DNA from: Acetofilamentum sp.
GTDB taxonomy: Bacteria > Bacteroidota > Bacteroidia > Bacteroidales > JAADGE01
Direction: 5' to 3'
Assembly: GCA_020720705.1 (NCBI GenBank)
Contig: DYOJ01000176.1
Coordinates: 1-5,608 of the forward strand
DNA: 5,608 bases
Shown: positions 1-5,608 of the stretch, piece by piece
Numbering within the stretch: position 1 is the stretch's first letter
Layout: the number at the start of each line of letters is the position of its first letter
Notes under the pieces: generated by a model
What the model saw: only the letters and a program-made list of their open reading frames with translations
What the model was told of the DNA's origin: nothing
Databases searched by the model: none
Made by a program: the position numbers and the translations under genes

Positions 1-56
1 CATTTTTCATAACTTAGAAATTTTCTAATATAATTTGCAATAAATCAGTAACTTAC

Positions 57-83
57 AAAAAACATTAACGGAGTATTGTTTTT
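57..83 (-). terminator. Weak Rho-independent terminator-like hairpin after the MBOAT gene
   Basis: On the minus strand, arms at 74-83 and 58-67 can form a 10-bp stem with one mismatch around a 6-nt loop (68-73). The descending arm ends in a run of six U, as in an intrinsic terminator. The hairpin overlaps the TAA stop codon at 82-84. The stem is almost entirely A-T with one G-C pair, so it would be weak, and chance is a real alternative in AT-rich DNA. The rest of 1-56 shows no gene. A minus-strand ATG at 8-10 lies at the extreme edge and could start a further downstream gene, but only three codons are visible. Confidence 0.3.
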
Positions 84-1599
84 AAAAAGCAAAGTAAATA
101 AATGGTTGAATTTCAGCCGTGCGCACCTGCCATATTGCAAATACCACGAGCAAAACAGCCACAATTTTCATCCAATTCGGACTTTCGGCAAAGAACATTC
201 TGTAGCGTTCTTTGAATTTTGAAGGTAACCAATGCACTGCAAAAGAAAAAATCAGCACTGAAAATACTCCGGCATAAGCCGAAATTACTTGCGGTATTTG
301 GGATACATCAAAGGCAGAGCTTATTTGTTGCATCATATCGTTCACTTTGCTCATACTTTCGCCGCGAAACCATAGCCGAGTTGCTGTTATAAAATTGAAA
401 GTCAAGAAAATAGCGTAAAAACGGACAAGCCAAGACCTGCTGTCCCGAAACGGACTTATTTTATTCCAATATTTAAAAATCACTAAACCGACACCGTTAA
501 GTCCTCCCCAAATGACAAATTGCCAACTCGCCCCGTGCCATAAACCGCCGATGAGCATGGTCAGCATTAAATTCAGATTGGTGCGAAATGTGCCGTGTTG
601 GTTACCGCCCAAGGGGATGTACAGATAATCTTTTAGCCAAGTGGATAAAGAAATGTGCCAACGTTTCCAAAATTCGCCGGTTGAAACGGCTTTGTATGGC
701 GAATTGAAATTTGCACTCAACCGAAAACCCATCAACAATGCTAAACCTATGGCAATATCCGTATAGCCCGAAAAATCGGCATATACTTGCAGAGAATACG
801 CATACACGGCAAGCAAATTTTCTACGCCCGAAAATCGAATCGGACTTTCAAAAACTCGGTCAATCAAGTTTACGGATAGATAGTCGGATACAAACATTTT
901 TTTCATCAAACCGTTGATAATCATAAATATAGCTAAGCCAAACTCTACTTTAGACAGTTCAAACTTTTTGTATATTTGCGGTATAAATTCCGATGCTCTC
1001 ACAATCGGACCGGCAACCAATTGCGGAAAAAATGTAACGTAGAATCCGAAATCCAATATTGACCCGACAGGTTTTAACTTACCTCTGTAAATATCAATGG
1101 AATAGCTCAGTGTTTGAAACGTATAAAACGAAATCCCGACAGGAAGCAAAATTTTGTCTATAGTAAAATGTGTCCCCGCAAATTGATTGACCCAAGTTGC
1201 AAATAAATCAACCACCGGAATTTTTGTGCCTAATACATAATTTAGACTTTCGATAAAGAATCCGGTGTATTTGTAATATGCTAATATGAAAAGATTTACA
1301 AGAATACTTCCTGCAATAAGCATTCGCTTTTTTGACTTATTTCGGATATGATAAATTTTTTTTCCGATAAAAAAATCAACAATTGTTGAAAAAACTAAGA
1401 GCGTAATGAACAGACCACCTGTTTTCCAGTAAAAAAACAGACTTACCAGAAATAAAAAAGCGTTTCGCGGAACAATTTTTTTATGTACGGCGGTAAATAC
1501 ACCGTAAACGACCGTAAAAAATGCCCAAAATTCAAATCGGGTAAAAATATACGGTTTCAACGGGTTAAAGTTAAAAATATCTGATAGAAATTCAAACAT
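82..1599 (-). CDS. MBOAT family membrane O-acyltransferase (AlgI/DltB-like)
   Basis: This 505-residue polytopic inner-membrane protein belongs to the membrane-bound O-acyltransferase family. Bacterial AlgI/DltB-type members move acyl groups, usually acetyl, across the membrane onto extracytoplasmic polysaccharides or other envelope polymers. Family hallmarks are visible in order: LPVGISFYTFQTLSY (152-166), FPQLVAGPIVR (191-201), QVYADFSGYTDIAIG (271-285), NFNSPY (297-302), a WKRWHISLS...DYLYIPLGG block (311-332), and GGLWHGASW (351-359) with the invariant MBOAT histidine at 355. The second conserved histidine is His315. Many hydrophobic segments cover the whole length, and the C-terminus ends FIYFAF, as is common in the family. 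The length is typical of complete AlgI-like proteins. The start at 1597-1599 is the first ATG of the frame and sits just downstream of a promoter-like sequence. It lies 88 bp behind xseA on the same strand. The substrate cannot be read from the sequence. An SGNH-type partner gene might lie beyond position 1, but that is inference. Confidence 0.93.
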   Translation of the reverse strand: MFEFLSDIFNFNPLKPYIFTRFEFWAFFTVVYGVFTAVHKKIVPRNAFLFLVSLFFYWKTGGLFITLLVFSTIVDFFIGKKIYHIRNKSKKRMLIAGSILVNLFILAYYKYTGFFIESLNYVLGTKIPVVDLFATWVNQFAGTHFTIDKILLPVGISFYTFQTLSYSIDIYRGKLKPVGSILDFGFYVTFFPQLVAGPIVRASEFIPQIYKKFELSKVEFGLAIFMIINGLMKKMFVSDYLSVNLIDRVFESPIRFSGVENLLAVYAYSLQVYADFSGYTDIAIGLALLMGFRLSANFNSPYKAVSTGEFWKRWHISLSTWLKDYLYIPLGGNQHGTFRTNLNLMLTMLIGGLWHGASWQFVIWGGLNGVGLVIFKYWNKISPFRDSRSWLVRFYAIFLTFNFITATRLWFRGESMSKVNDMMQQISSAFDVSQIPQVISAYAGVFSVLIFSFAVHWLPSKFKERYRMFFAESPNWMKIVAVLLVVFAIWQVRTAEIQPFIYFAF

Positions 1600-1620
1600 T
1601 TACTCAAAAAAATAAACGCA

Positions 1621-1651
1621 CGAAAGTAGATATTCTTTGATTCAATTCAAA
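1621..1651 (-). promoter_or_regulatory. Bacteroidota-type -33/-7 promoter of the MBOAT gene
   Basis: Read on the minus strand, TTTG (complement of 1648-1651) is followed after 19 nt by TACTTTCG (complement of 1621-1628). This matches the Bacteroidota consensus TTTG-N19/21-TAnnTTTG with one mismatch in the -7 box. Transcription would begin near 1615, leaving a leader of roughly 15-18 nt before the ATG at 1599. The leader is A-rich and lacks a Shine-Dalgarno motif, as is normal in this phylum. It implies that the acyltransferase can be transcribed independently of xseA. Confidence 0.5.
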
Positions 1652-1687
1652 TTTATGGTATGATTTTTTTCGGCAGGATGAAAAAAT

Positions 1688-3088
1688 TTACTCCATATTG
1701 AGCTTGCTTTTTGAGATACTTTTTACTTCGGCTGTGAACGTTCCGTCTATCAAAGTTGCTGTTATTTCTGTATCTTTATCAAGTTGAGATGTACGAGAAA
1801 CCAAAGAATTATTTTGCGTAATGTAAGCAAACCCGCGTTTCAAAGTTTGTTCGGGCGAGAGTAGTTCGGCACTTAGTCGGGCAAGTTCAATGCGATGTGC
1901 AACGCGCAAAATGTTACGTTCGGCTTGTGTGCGGAGTTCGGAAAAAAGTGAATTAAGTCGCTGATATTCTTTTTGTTGATTGTTTATTGAACGTTTGTTT
2001 AGTCTATAAAAAATCTCTTTGATACGATTGTGTTCTGTATCGAATCTTGTTCTTAATTTTGTTTCAAGTCGGTGTGTCGTATTGTCCAAGATTCGGTGTT
2101 CTGTATGGATTTTGTTTTTCACTATCGGCACAAATTGATATGCCAGCTTTGCCAAATCCGACTTCGCCTTGAACAGTAAATCTTTGGTTGTACGCGAAAT
2201 TTGTTCCGAAATATCACTCAACAACGAGTCGAAATCGGAAAGACGCTCAATAAGAAACTCGGCAACGGCAGTGGGGGTTTTCAGCGAGGTGTGTGCAACC
2301 AAATCGGCAACGGATTCATCGCGTTCGTGCCCGATACCTGTCAGCACAGGCAATGGGAATTGACTGATATTCAGTGCTATCCAATAGTCATCAAACGCTT
2401 GCAAGTCTGTTTTGGAGCCTCCGCCTCGCAAAATAACCACAGCATCGAACTGCTCTTCCATGCCTGCAATTTTGTCTAAGGCTGCAACAACCGACTCGGA
2501 GGTTTCTCTGCCTTGCATTACTGCCGTAAACAGTTTTGTATAAAAGATATAGCCTGCCGGATTGTCTGAAATTTGCCTCATAAAATCTTCATACCCTGCT
2601 GCCGTCTGAGACGAAATAATCGCAATGCGTTGCGGAATTTCCGTCAGTTCCAGCGTTTTGTTCATATCCATTACACCTTCTTCTTCCAATCGTCTGATAA
2701 TTTCGAGACGTCTGCGTTCCATATCGCCGAGTGTGTATGTGGGGTCTATGTCCTTGATATTCAAACTATATCCGTAAACCTCATGAAATTCGATGCTCAC
2801 AACAAGCAGTACTTTCATGCCGGCTTCGAGGTATGTGCCCGTAACCGACCGGAAGTATGGTTTTAACATCCGATTCACAGATGCCCAAATTGTGGCACGT
2901 GCTTTAGCGGTTAAATTATCGCCAAATGTCTCTTTTTCAATTAGTTCAAGATACGCATGTCCTGTATGGTTTTCTTGTATTTGACTGATTTCGGCAACTA
3001 CTCGAAAAGTTTGTGCAAATTGCTTTTTTAAAACATTGGCAACAAGTTTGTTTAATTCCGACAGGCTGATATTTTGATTCTCAGACAT
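1688..3088 (-). CDS. xseA: Exodeoxyribonuclease VII large subunit
   Basis: This is the catalytic large subunit of exonuclease VII, a cytoplasmic enzyme that degrades single-stranded DNA from both ends into oligonucleotides and acts in repair and mismatch processing. The protein has 466 residues, close to the 456 of E. coli XseA, and looks intact. Residues 1 to about 115 form the N-terminal OB-fold, with GHAYLEL at 43-49. IDPTYTLGDMERRR follows at 114-127. The catalytic core shows RIAIISSQTAAGYEDF (154-169), VVILRGGGSKTDLQAFDD (217-234) and GIGHERDESVADLVAHTS (251-268), then KTPTAVAEFL. A long charged helical stretch at about 285-400 corresponds to the extended coiled-coil arm that binds XseB subunits. 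The C-terminal SPEQTLKRGFAYI segment (411-423) is also conserved. The start ATG at 3088 precedes the OB-fold by the expected distance. The small-subunit gene xseB, often adjacent, is not found: the next minus-strand gene is the MBOAT acyltransferase. Confidence 0.97.
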   Translation of the reverse strand: MSENQNISLSELNKLVANVLKKQFAQTFRVVAEISQIQENHTGHAYLELIEKETFGDNLTAKARATIWASVNRMLKPYFRSVTGTYLEAGMKVLLVVSIEFHEVYGYSLNIKDIDPTYTLGDMERRRLEIIRRLEEEGVMDMNKTLELTEIPQRIAIISSQTAAGYEDFMRQISDNPAGYIFYTKLFTAVMQGRETSESVVAALDKIAGMEEQFDAVVILRGGGSKTDLQAFDDYWIALNISQFPLPVLTGIGHERDESVADLVAHTSLKTPTAVAEFLIERLSDFDSLLSDISEQISRTTKDLLFKAKSDLAKLAYQFVPIVKNKIHTEHRILDNTTHRLETKLRTRFDTEHNRIKEIFYRLNKRSINNQQKEYQRLNSLFSELRTQAERNILRVAHRIELARLSAELLSPEQTLKRGFAYITQNNSLVSRTSQLDKDTEITATLIDGTFTAEVKSISKSKLNME

Positions 3089-3121
3089 ATTTGCGAAAAA
3101 TTCTTTTGTGATTTATTTTTG

Positions 3122-3154
3122 CGAAGGTAACTTTTTTTGCGATTTTACTACAAA
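3122..3154 (-). promoter_or_regulatory. Bacteroidota-type -33/-7 promoter of xseA
   Basis: On the minus strand, TTTG (complement of 3151-3154) is followed after 21 nt by TACCTTCG (complement of 3122-3129). This fits TTTG-N19/21-TAnnTTTG with one mismatch, the same T-to-C change seen in the -7 box of the MBOAT promoter at 1621-1628. Transcription would start near 3116, giving a leader of about 28 nt to the ATG at 3088. The spacer contains the A-rich 18-bp element that recurs before porQ. Confidence 0.45.
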
Positions 3155-3283
3155 TATTTTGATTTTTGAATTTCACGAAATCACTTACTGTCTGGCAATG
3201 AGGTTTTTATGCTTATTATTTTTATTTTATACGAAATGAAACTCAAATTATTGATATTTTTTTTGTAAAATTGCAAAAAAAGT
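3130..3283. repeat. Outward-facing inverted copies of an 18-bp A-rich element
   Basis: The divergent xseA-porQ spacer carries TAAAATYGCAAAAAAAGT twice, at 3130-3147 (minus strand, C at the variable position) and 3266-3283 (plus strand, T). Seventeen of 18 positions are identical and the copies point outward, each toward its own gene. In front of porQ the TAAAATTG part is one mismatch from the -7 consensus TAnnTTTG, so it may be the porQ promoter with a leader of about 12 nt. However, no TTTG box lies 19-21 nt upstream of it. Alternatives are a shared regulator site or coincidence, because half of the element is low-complexity A. Confidence 0.4.
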
Positions 3284-3288
3284 AAATC

Positions 3289-4356
3289 ATGCGATATTGG
3301 TTAATATTAATTTTTAATGTATTGATATTTAATGTTTCAGCTCAATCCGGCGGCGAACATGCTTTTGCATTTTTATCTTTGACAAACTCTGCAAATGTTG
3401 CCGGAATCGGAGGTGCAAATGTATCTTTATACGGTTCAAATGCCGAACTTGCTTATCATAACCCTGCTCTGCTTTCGCCGGAAGCACATAATCGAATCAC
3501 ACTCAATTATGTCAATTATTTTGCAGGAATAAATTTCGGATATGCAGGCTATACCCATGATTTGGGGGCTTCGGGGACAGTTGCCGCCGGAATCCATTAC
3601 GTAAATTACGGAACATTTATTGCAGCAAATGATATTGGCACAATTACCGGCGAGTTTAAGGCTTCGGATTATGCCCTGAATTTGTTTTGGGCAAAACAAG
3701 TTTGGGAAAATTGGAATTTGGGGATTAATCTGAAACCCATTTATTCGCACTTGGAAACCTACCAATCCTTTGCACTTGCTGCCGATGCGGGTTTGAGTTA
3801 TGCGAAAGCGGAAACCGGTTTTTCTGCCGGATTTGTATTAAAAAATGTCGGTTATCAATTCAAATCCTATTACGACACGCGCGAATCTCTGCCTTTTGAT
3901 ATTCAAGCCGGTGTAAGTAAACGTCTGGCTCATGCGCCGTTTCGGGTTCATTTTACGGCACATCACCTTACAAAATGGAATTTGCTCTATGAAATTCCGT
4001 CCGAAGCGTCCGAGTTTGTGTTTTCGGACACCGCCGAAGATACAGTTTCACGCATAGATGTCGTTTCTATTTTGGACAATGCGTTTCGTCATGCAATCAT
4101 TGCGGTAGAAATAATTCCTGCAAAAAGTTTTTTTATTTCACTGGGTTATAATCACTTACGACGACAAGAATTACGTGTCGCCGACAGAGGCGGTGCAGCC
4201 GGATTTACGTTTGGTTTTGGGCTGAATCTAAACAAATTCGGATTTACGTTTGCTCGACAAACCTACCATTTAGTCGGCGGCACAAGTCATTTTTCTTTGA
4301 ATTTCAAACTTAATCATTCAAAAAATACACAGTCGAAGGAGAAAATCAGCTTATAA
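3289..4356 (+). CDS. porQ: Type IX secretion system outer-membrane protein PorQ
   Basis: PorQ is an outer-membrane beta-barrel of the FadL/PorV-like group. It belongs to the type IX secretion attachment complex with PorU, PorV and PorZ, which processes and anchors cargo proteins at the cell surface. The complete protein has 355 residues. A Sec signal peptide spans residues 1-18, with probable cleavage at VSA|Q. The mature start QSGGEHAFAFLSL is followed by family-typical blocks: GGANVSLYG and LAYHNPALLSPE (41-65), LNYVNYFAGINFG (72-84), GIHYVNYGTF (101-110), GEFKASDYALNL (121-132), NLKPIYSHLETYQSFALAAD (147-166) and AGVSKRLAHAPFR (207-219) before TAHHLTKW. The end shows alternating barrel strands up to HFSLNFKL (334-341). 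A polar, lysine-rich tail of 14 residues follows and may be lineage-specific. The ATG follows an A-rich leader. In Porphyromonas gingivalis porQ is followed by cmk, as I recall. Here a restriction-modification gene follows instead. Confidence 0.95.
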   Translation: MRYWLILIFNVLIFNVSAQSGGEHAFAFLSLTNSANVAGIGGANVSLYGSNAELAYHNPALLSPEAHNRITLNYVNYFAGINFGYAGYTHDLGASGTVAAGIHYVNYGTFIAANDIGTITGEFKASDYALNLFWAKQVWENWNLGINLKPIYSHLETYQSFALAADAGLSYAKAETGFSAGFVLKNVGYQFKSYYDTRESLPFDIQAGVSKRLAHAPFRVHFTAHHLTKWNLLYEIPSEASEFVFSDTAEDTVSRIDVVSILDNAFRHAIIAVEIIPAKSFFISLGYNHLRRQELRVADRGGAAGFTFGFGLNLNKFGFTFARQTYHLVGGTSHFSLNFKLNHSKNTQSKEKISL

Positions 4357-4399
4357 ATCCGTCATTACAACATAAAAAATTCATAGTCGAATAAATCGT

Positions 4400-4427
4400 A
4401 TTTTTATTAAACCGTATAAAAATTTTT
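4400..4427 (+). terminator. AT-only hairpin with short T tract downstream of porQ
   Basis: The arms ATTTTTAT (4400-4407) and ATAAAAAT (4416-4423) are exact reverse complements around an 8-nt loop, followed by TTTT at 4424-4427. It lies 43 bp past the porQ stop, where a terminator would be expected. The stem has no G-C pair, so its stability is poor and random occurrence in AT-rich DNA is plausible. Confidence 0.22.
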
Positions 4428-4467
4428 ACATATTTGATTTCTAAAATATAGACATACAATATTATAT

Positions 4468-4502
4468 GGTCTGTTGTCTGTAATCTGAGGTCTTAAATCT
4501 AA
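4468..4502 (+). repeat. Degenerate 7-bp tandem repeat, five units (nnTCTnn)
   Basis: Five consecutive heptamers, GGTCTGT, TGTCTGT, AATCTGA, GGTCTTA and AATCTAA, keep TCT in exactly the same phase. The repeat ends 15 bp before the start codon of the restriction-modification gene, so it lies in that gene's upstream or leader region. It is non-coding in the forward gene frame: an in-frame TAA at 4512-4514 separates it from the ATG. I know of no defined function. It could be a relic of a short-sequence repeat, a recombination scar at an insertion junction, or a leader element. Confidence 0.55.
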
Positions 4503-4517
4503 AATAATTAGTAAAGA

Positions 4518-5608
4518 ATGTCATACGAACTAAATATCCGCGAAGAAGAACTCAAAAATAAAGTTGCACAGGACTATTTTGAGAATTACGATACAACCAA
4601 AATAATCGGAAACGTGGATTTTTGTGTAACAGTCTACCAAAACGGAACGTCGCTTTTTGAACAAGAAAGTTTACTTTGGGCTGAAGCCAAAAAAGGCATT
4701 TCTGATAGTTACAATTCATTGGTTCAGTTGATTTTAACAATTGGAAAAGCCCGTACGTTCGATAAATTTTTACCACCCTCCGTGCTTGGTGCTTTTGATG
4801 CGGAAAAAATAACATTTCTTCGATACAGCGATATTCACGAAATATTTTATCTTAACGATTTTAATTGGAACGTTGCTCCCTCAAACCACGAAACCAAAGA
4901 ATTTAAACTTGTTTACGAAAAAGTCAAAACTATTTTAGATGCGAACACGCTGCTTTTTTATTATGACAAAGACGAAAATGAACTGCAAAAGTTTATTAAG
5001 GCAAATTTTATAGCCGGTAAAACAGAAATTACCAAAATCAGAATTGATAAAAATAATTTTATATCATTGTTTAACAAATGGTTACGAGATGTAAAACCCA
5101 CAATCATTATTAATTGGGATATTGCAAAAAAAAACAATGTTATTGAAGCCGATTTCTACCTTGCCGATTTATTAACCATAGACAATGATTCAATAAAGGA
5201 AAAATTGTCAATCTTTCTGAAGAAAAGCTATTATGAATTAGAAAGAGGTTATGATGAAATGGGATTGTTCAGGTCGAGTAAAACCTACTTTAACGATAAC
5301 CAAAAAGCACATACTCAATTTTGGAACAAATACGAACGCCCGCCCTCCGAGCAGTATTGGGACTATATTGTTGAAAGACGCGATTTGCTTGTGCCACAGG
5401 ATGTTAGAGAACGTAAAGGCAGTTTTTTTACACCGCAAATTTGGGTCGAACTTTCGCAAAAGTATCTTGCCGATGTTTTGGGCGAAGATTGGCAGGACGA
5501 ATACTATATCTGGGACTGCGCCGCCGGAACCGGAAATTTGCTTAACGGACTTACAAATAAATACAATATTTGGGCGTCCACACTTGACAGCCAAGATGTT
5601 GATGTAAT
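4518..5608 (+). CDS. Type IIG-like restriction-modification enzyme, N-terminal part (3' end outside window)
   Basis: The frame is open from ATG 4518 to the window end, giving 363 residues of an incomplete protein. An in-frame TAA at 4512-4514 makes this the first possible ATG, preceded by an A-rich leader. Residues 1 to about 130 resemble the nuclease domain of single-chain type IIG enzymes. GNVDF with Asp34 and WAEAKKG with Glu56 and Lys58 form a D-x21-ExK, PD-(D/E)XK-type catalytic pattern. QLILTIGKARTFDKFLPP and LGAFDAEKI follow. After a connector (about 140-290), the N6-adenine methyltransferase part begins with RKGSFFTP (299-306, motif X) and YYIWDCAAGTGNLL (329-342), which is SAM-binding motif I with Asp333. 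The catalytic NPPY motif and target-recognition region would lie beyond 5608. Such enzymes both methylate and cleave DNA near one site, commonly as proteins of about 1000 residues or more. Specificity cannot be inferred. A run of nine A at 5126-5134 lies in the connector. A BREX PglX-like methylase is less likely because an ExK nuclease signature is present. Confidence 0.85.
   Translation, partial: MSYELNIREEELKNKVAQDYFENYDTTKIIGNVDFCVTVYQNGTSLFEQESLLWAEAKKGISDSYNSLVQLILTIGKARTFDKFLPPSVLGAFDAEKITFLRYSDIHEIFYLNDFNWNVAPSNHETKEFKLVYEKVKTILDANTLLFYYDKDENELQKFIKANFIAGKTEITKIRIDKNNFISLFNKWLRDVKPTIIINWDIAKKNNVIEADFYLADLLTIDNDSIKEKLSIFLKKSYYELERGYDEMGLFRSSKTYFNDNQKAHTQFWNKYERPPSEQYWDYIVERRDLLVPQDVRERKGSFFTPQIWVELSQKYLADVLGEDWQDEYYIWDCAAGTGNLLNGLTNKYNIWASTLDSQDVDV

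Noticed and set aside
711..917. Plus-strand frame of 68 codons
   Set aside because: It lies antisense inside the MBOAT gene over the conserved ADFSGYTD region and has no recognisable motif.
1665..1686. Hairpin just after the xseA stop (TTTTTTC ... GAAAAAA)
   Set aside because: On the minus strand the T-rich arm comes first and the A-rich arm last, so no U tract follows the stem. It does not look like an intrinsic terminator for xseA.
2169..2984. Several plus-strand frames of 63-97 codons
   Set aside because: All lie antisense inside xseA, whose protein is complete and conserved over this range.
3257..3264. T8 run upstream of porQ as a phase-variable promoter spacer
   Set aside because: No convincing -33/-7 pair flanks it, and runs of 7-8 A or T are frequent in this AT-rich window.
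3436..3765. Minus-strand frame of 109 codons
   Set aside because: It is a shadow of porQ on the opposite strand with cysteine-rich, unstructured translation.
4552..4815. Minus-strand frame of 87 codons
   Set aside because: It is antisense to the nuclease part of the restriction-modification gene. Its translation is low-complexity and basic, with no family resemblance.
5238..5594. Open minus-strand frame of about 118 codons
   Set aside because: It is antisense to the restriction-modification gene and shows no recognisable domain.
5251..5607. Open plus-strand frame of about 118 codons near the right edge
   Set aside because: It overlaps the restriction-modification gene in another frame. The frame starting at 4518 carries recognisable nuclease and methylase motifs across the same bases.

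Overview
The window looks like a piece of a Bacteroidota chromosome. The main reason is porQ, an outer-membrane component of the type IX secretion system, which is found only in that phylum. The AT-rich sequence, the A-rich leaders without a clear Shine-Dalgarno motif, and promoter-like TTTG-N19/21-TAnnTTYG pairs (the Bacteroidota -33/-7 type) agree with this.

Layout, left to right. (1) On the minus strand, an MBOAT/AlgI-like membrane O-acyltransferase (82-1599) has a weak hairpin at its 3' end. It is preceded by its own promoter-like sequence in the 88-bp gap before xseA. (2) On the minus strand, xseA (1688-3088) encodes the large subunit of exonuclease VII. Its usual small-subunit partner xseB does not follow it here. 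(3) A 200-bp divergent intergenic region (3089-3288) holds the xseA promoter and a near-identical 18-bp A-rich element facing outward in front of each gene. (4) On the plus strand, porQ (3289-4356) is complete, with a signal peptide. (5) A 161-bp gap carries an AT-only hairpin and a five-unit degenerate heptamer repeat. (6) On the plus strand, the 5' part of a large gene starts at 4518 and runs off the window at 5608. It encodes an N-terminal PD-(D/E)XK-like nuclease segment, a connector, and the beginning of an N6-adenine DNA methyltransferase domain (motif X GSFFTP, motif I DCAAGTGN). It is best read as a single-chain type IIG (Eco57I/MmeI-like) restriction-modification enzyme.

The genes do not form one pathway. 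The left part is housekeeping or envelope chromosome: DNA repair, polymer or lipid O-acylation, and protein secretion. The right edge enters what may be a restriction-modification or defence locus inserted downstream of porQ. The most interesting points are that junction, an A9 tract inside the restriction-modification reading frame whose slippage would separate the nuclease part from the methylase part, and the heptamer repeat. I see no RNA genes, CRISPR array or insertion sequence, and nothing that clearly amounts to an undescribed system.
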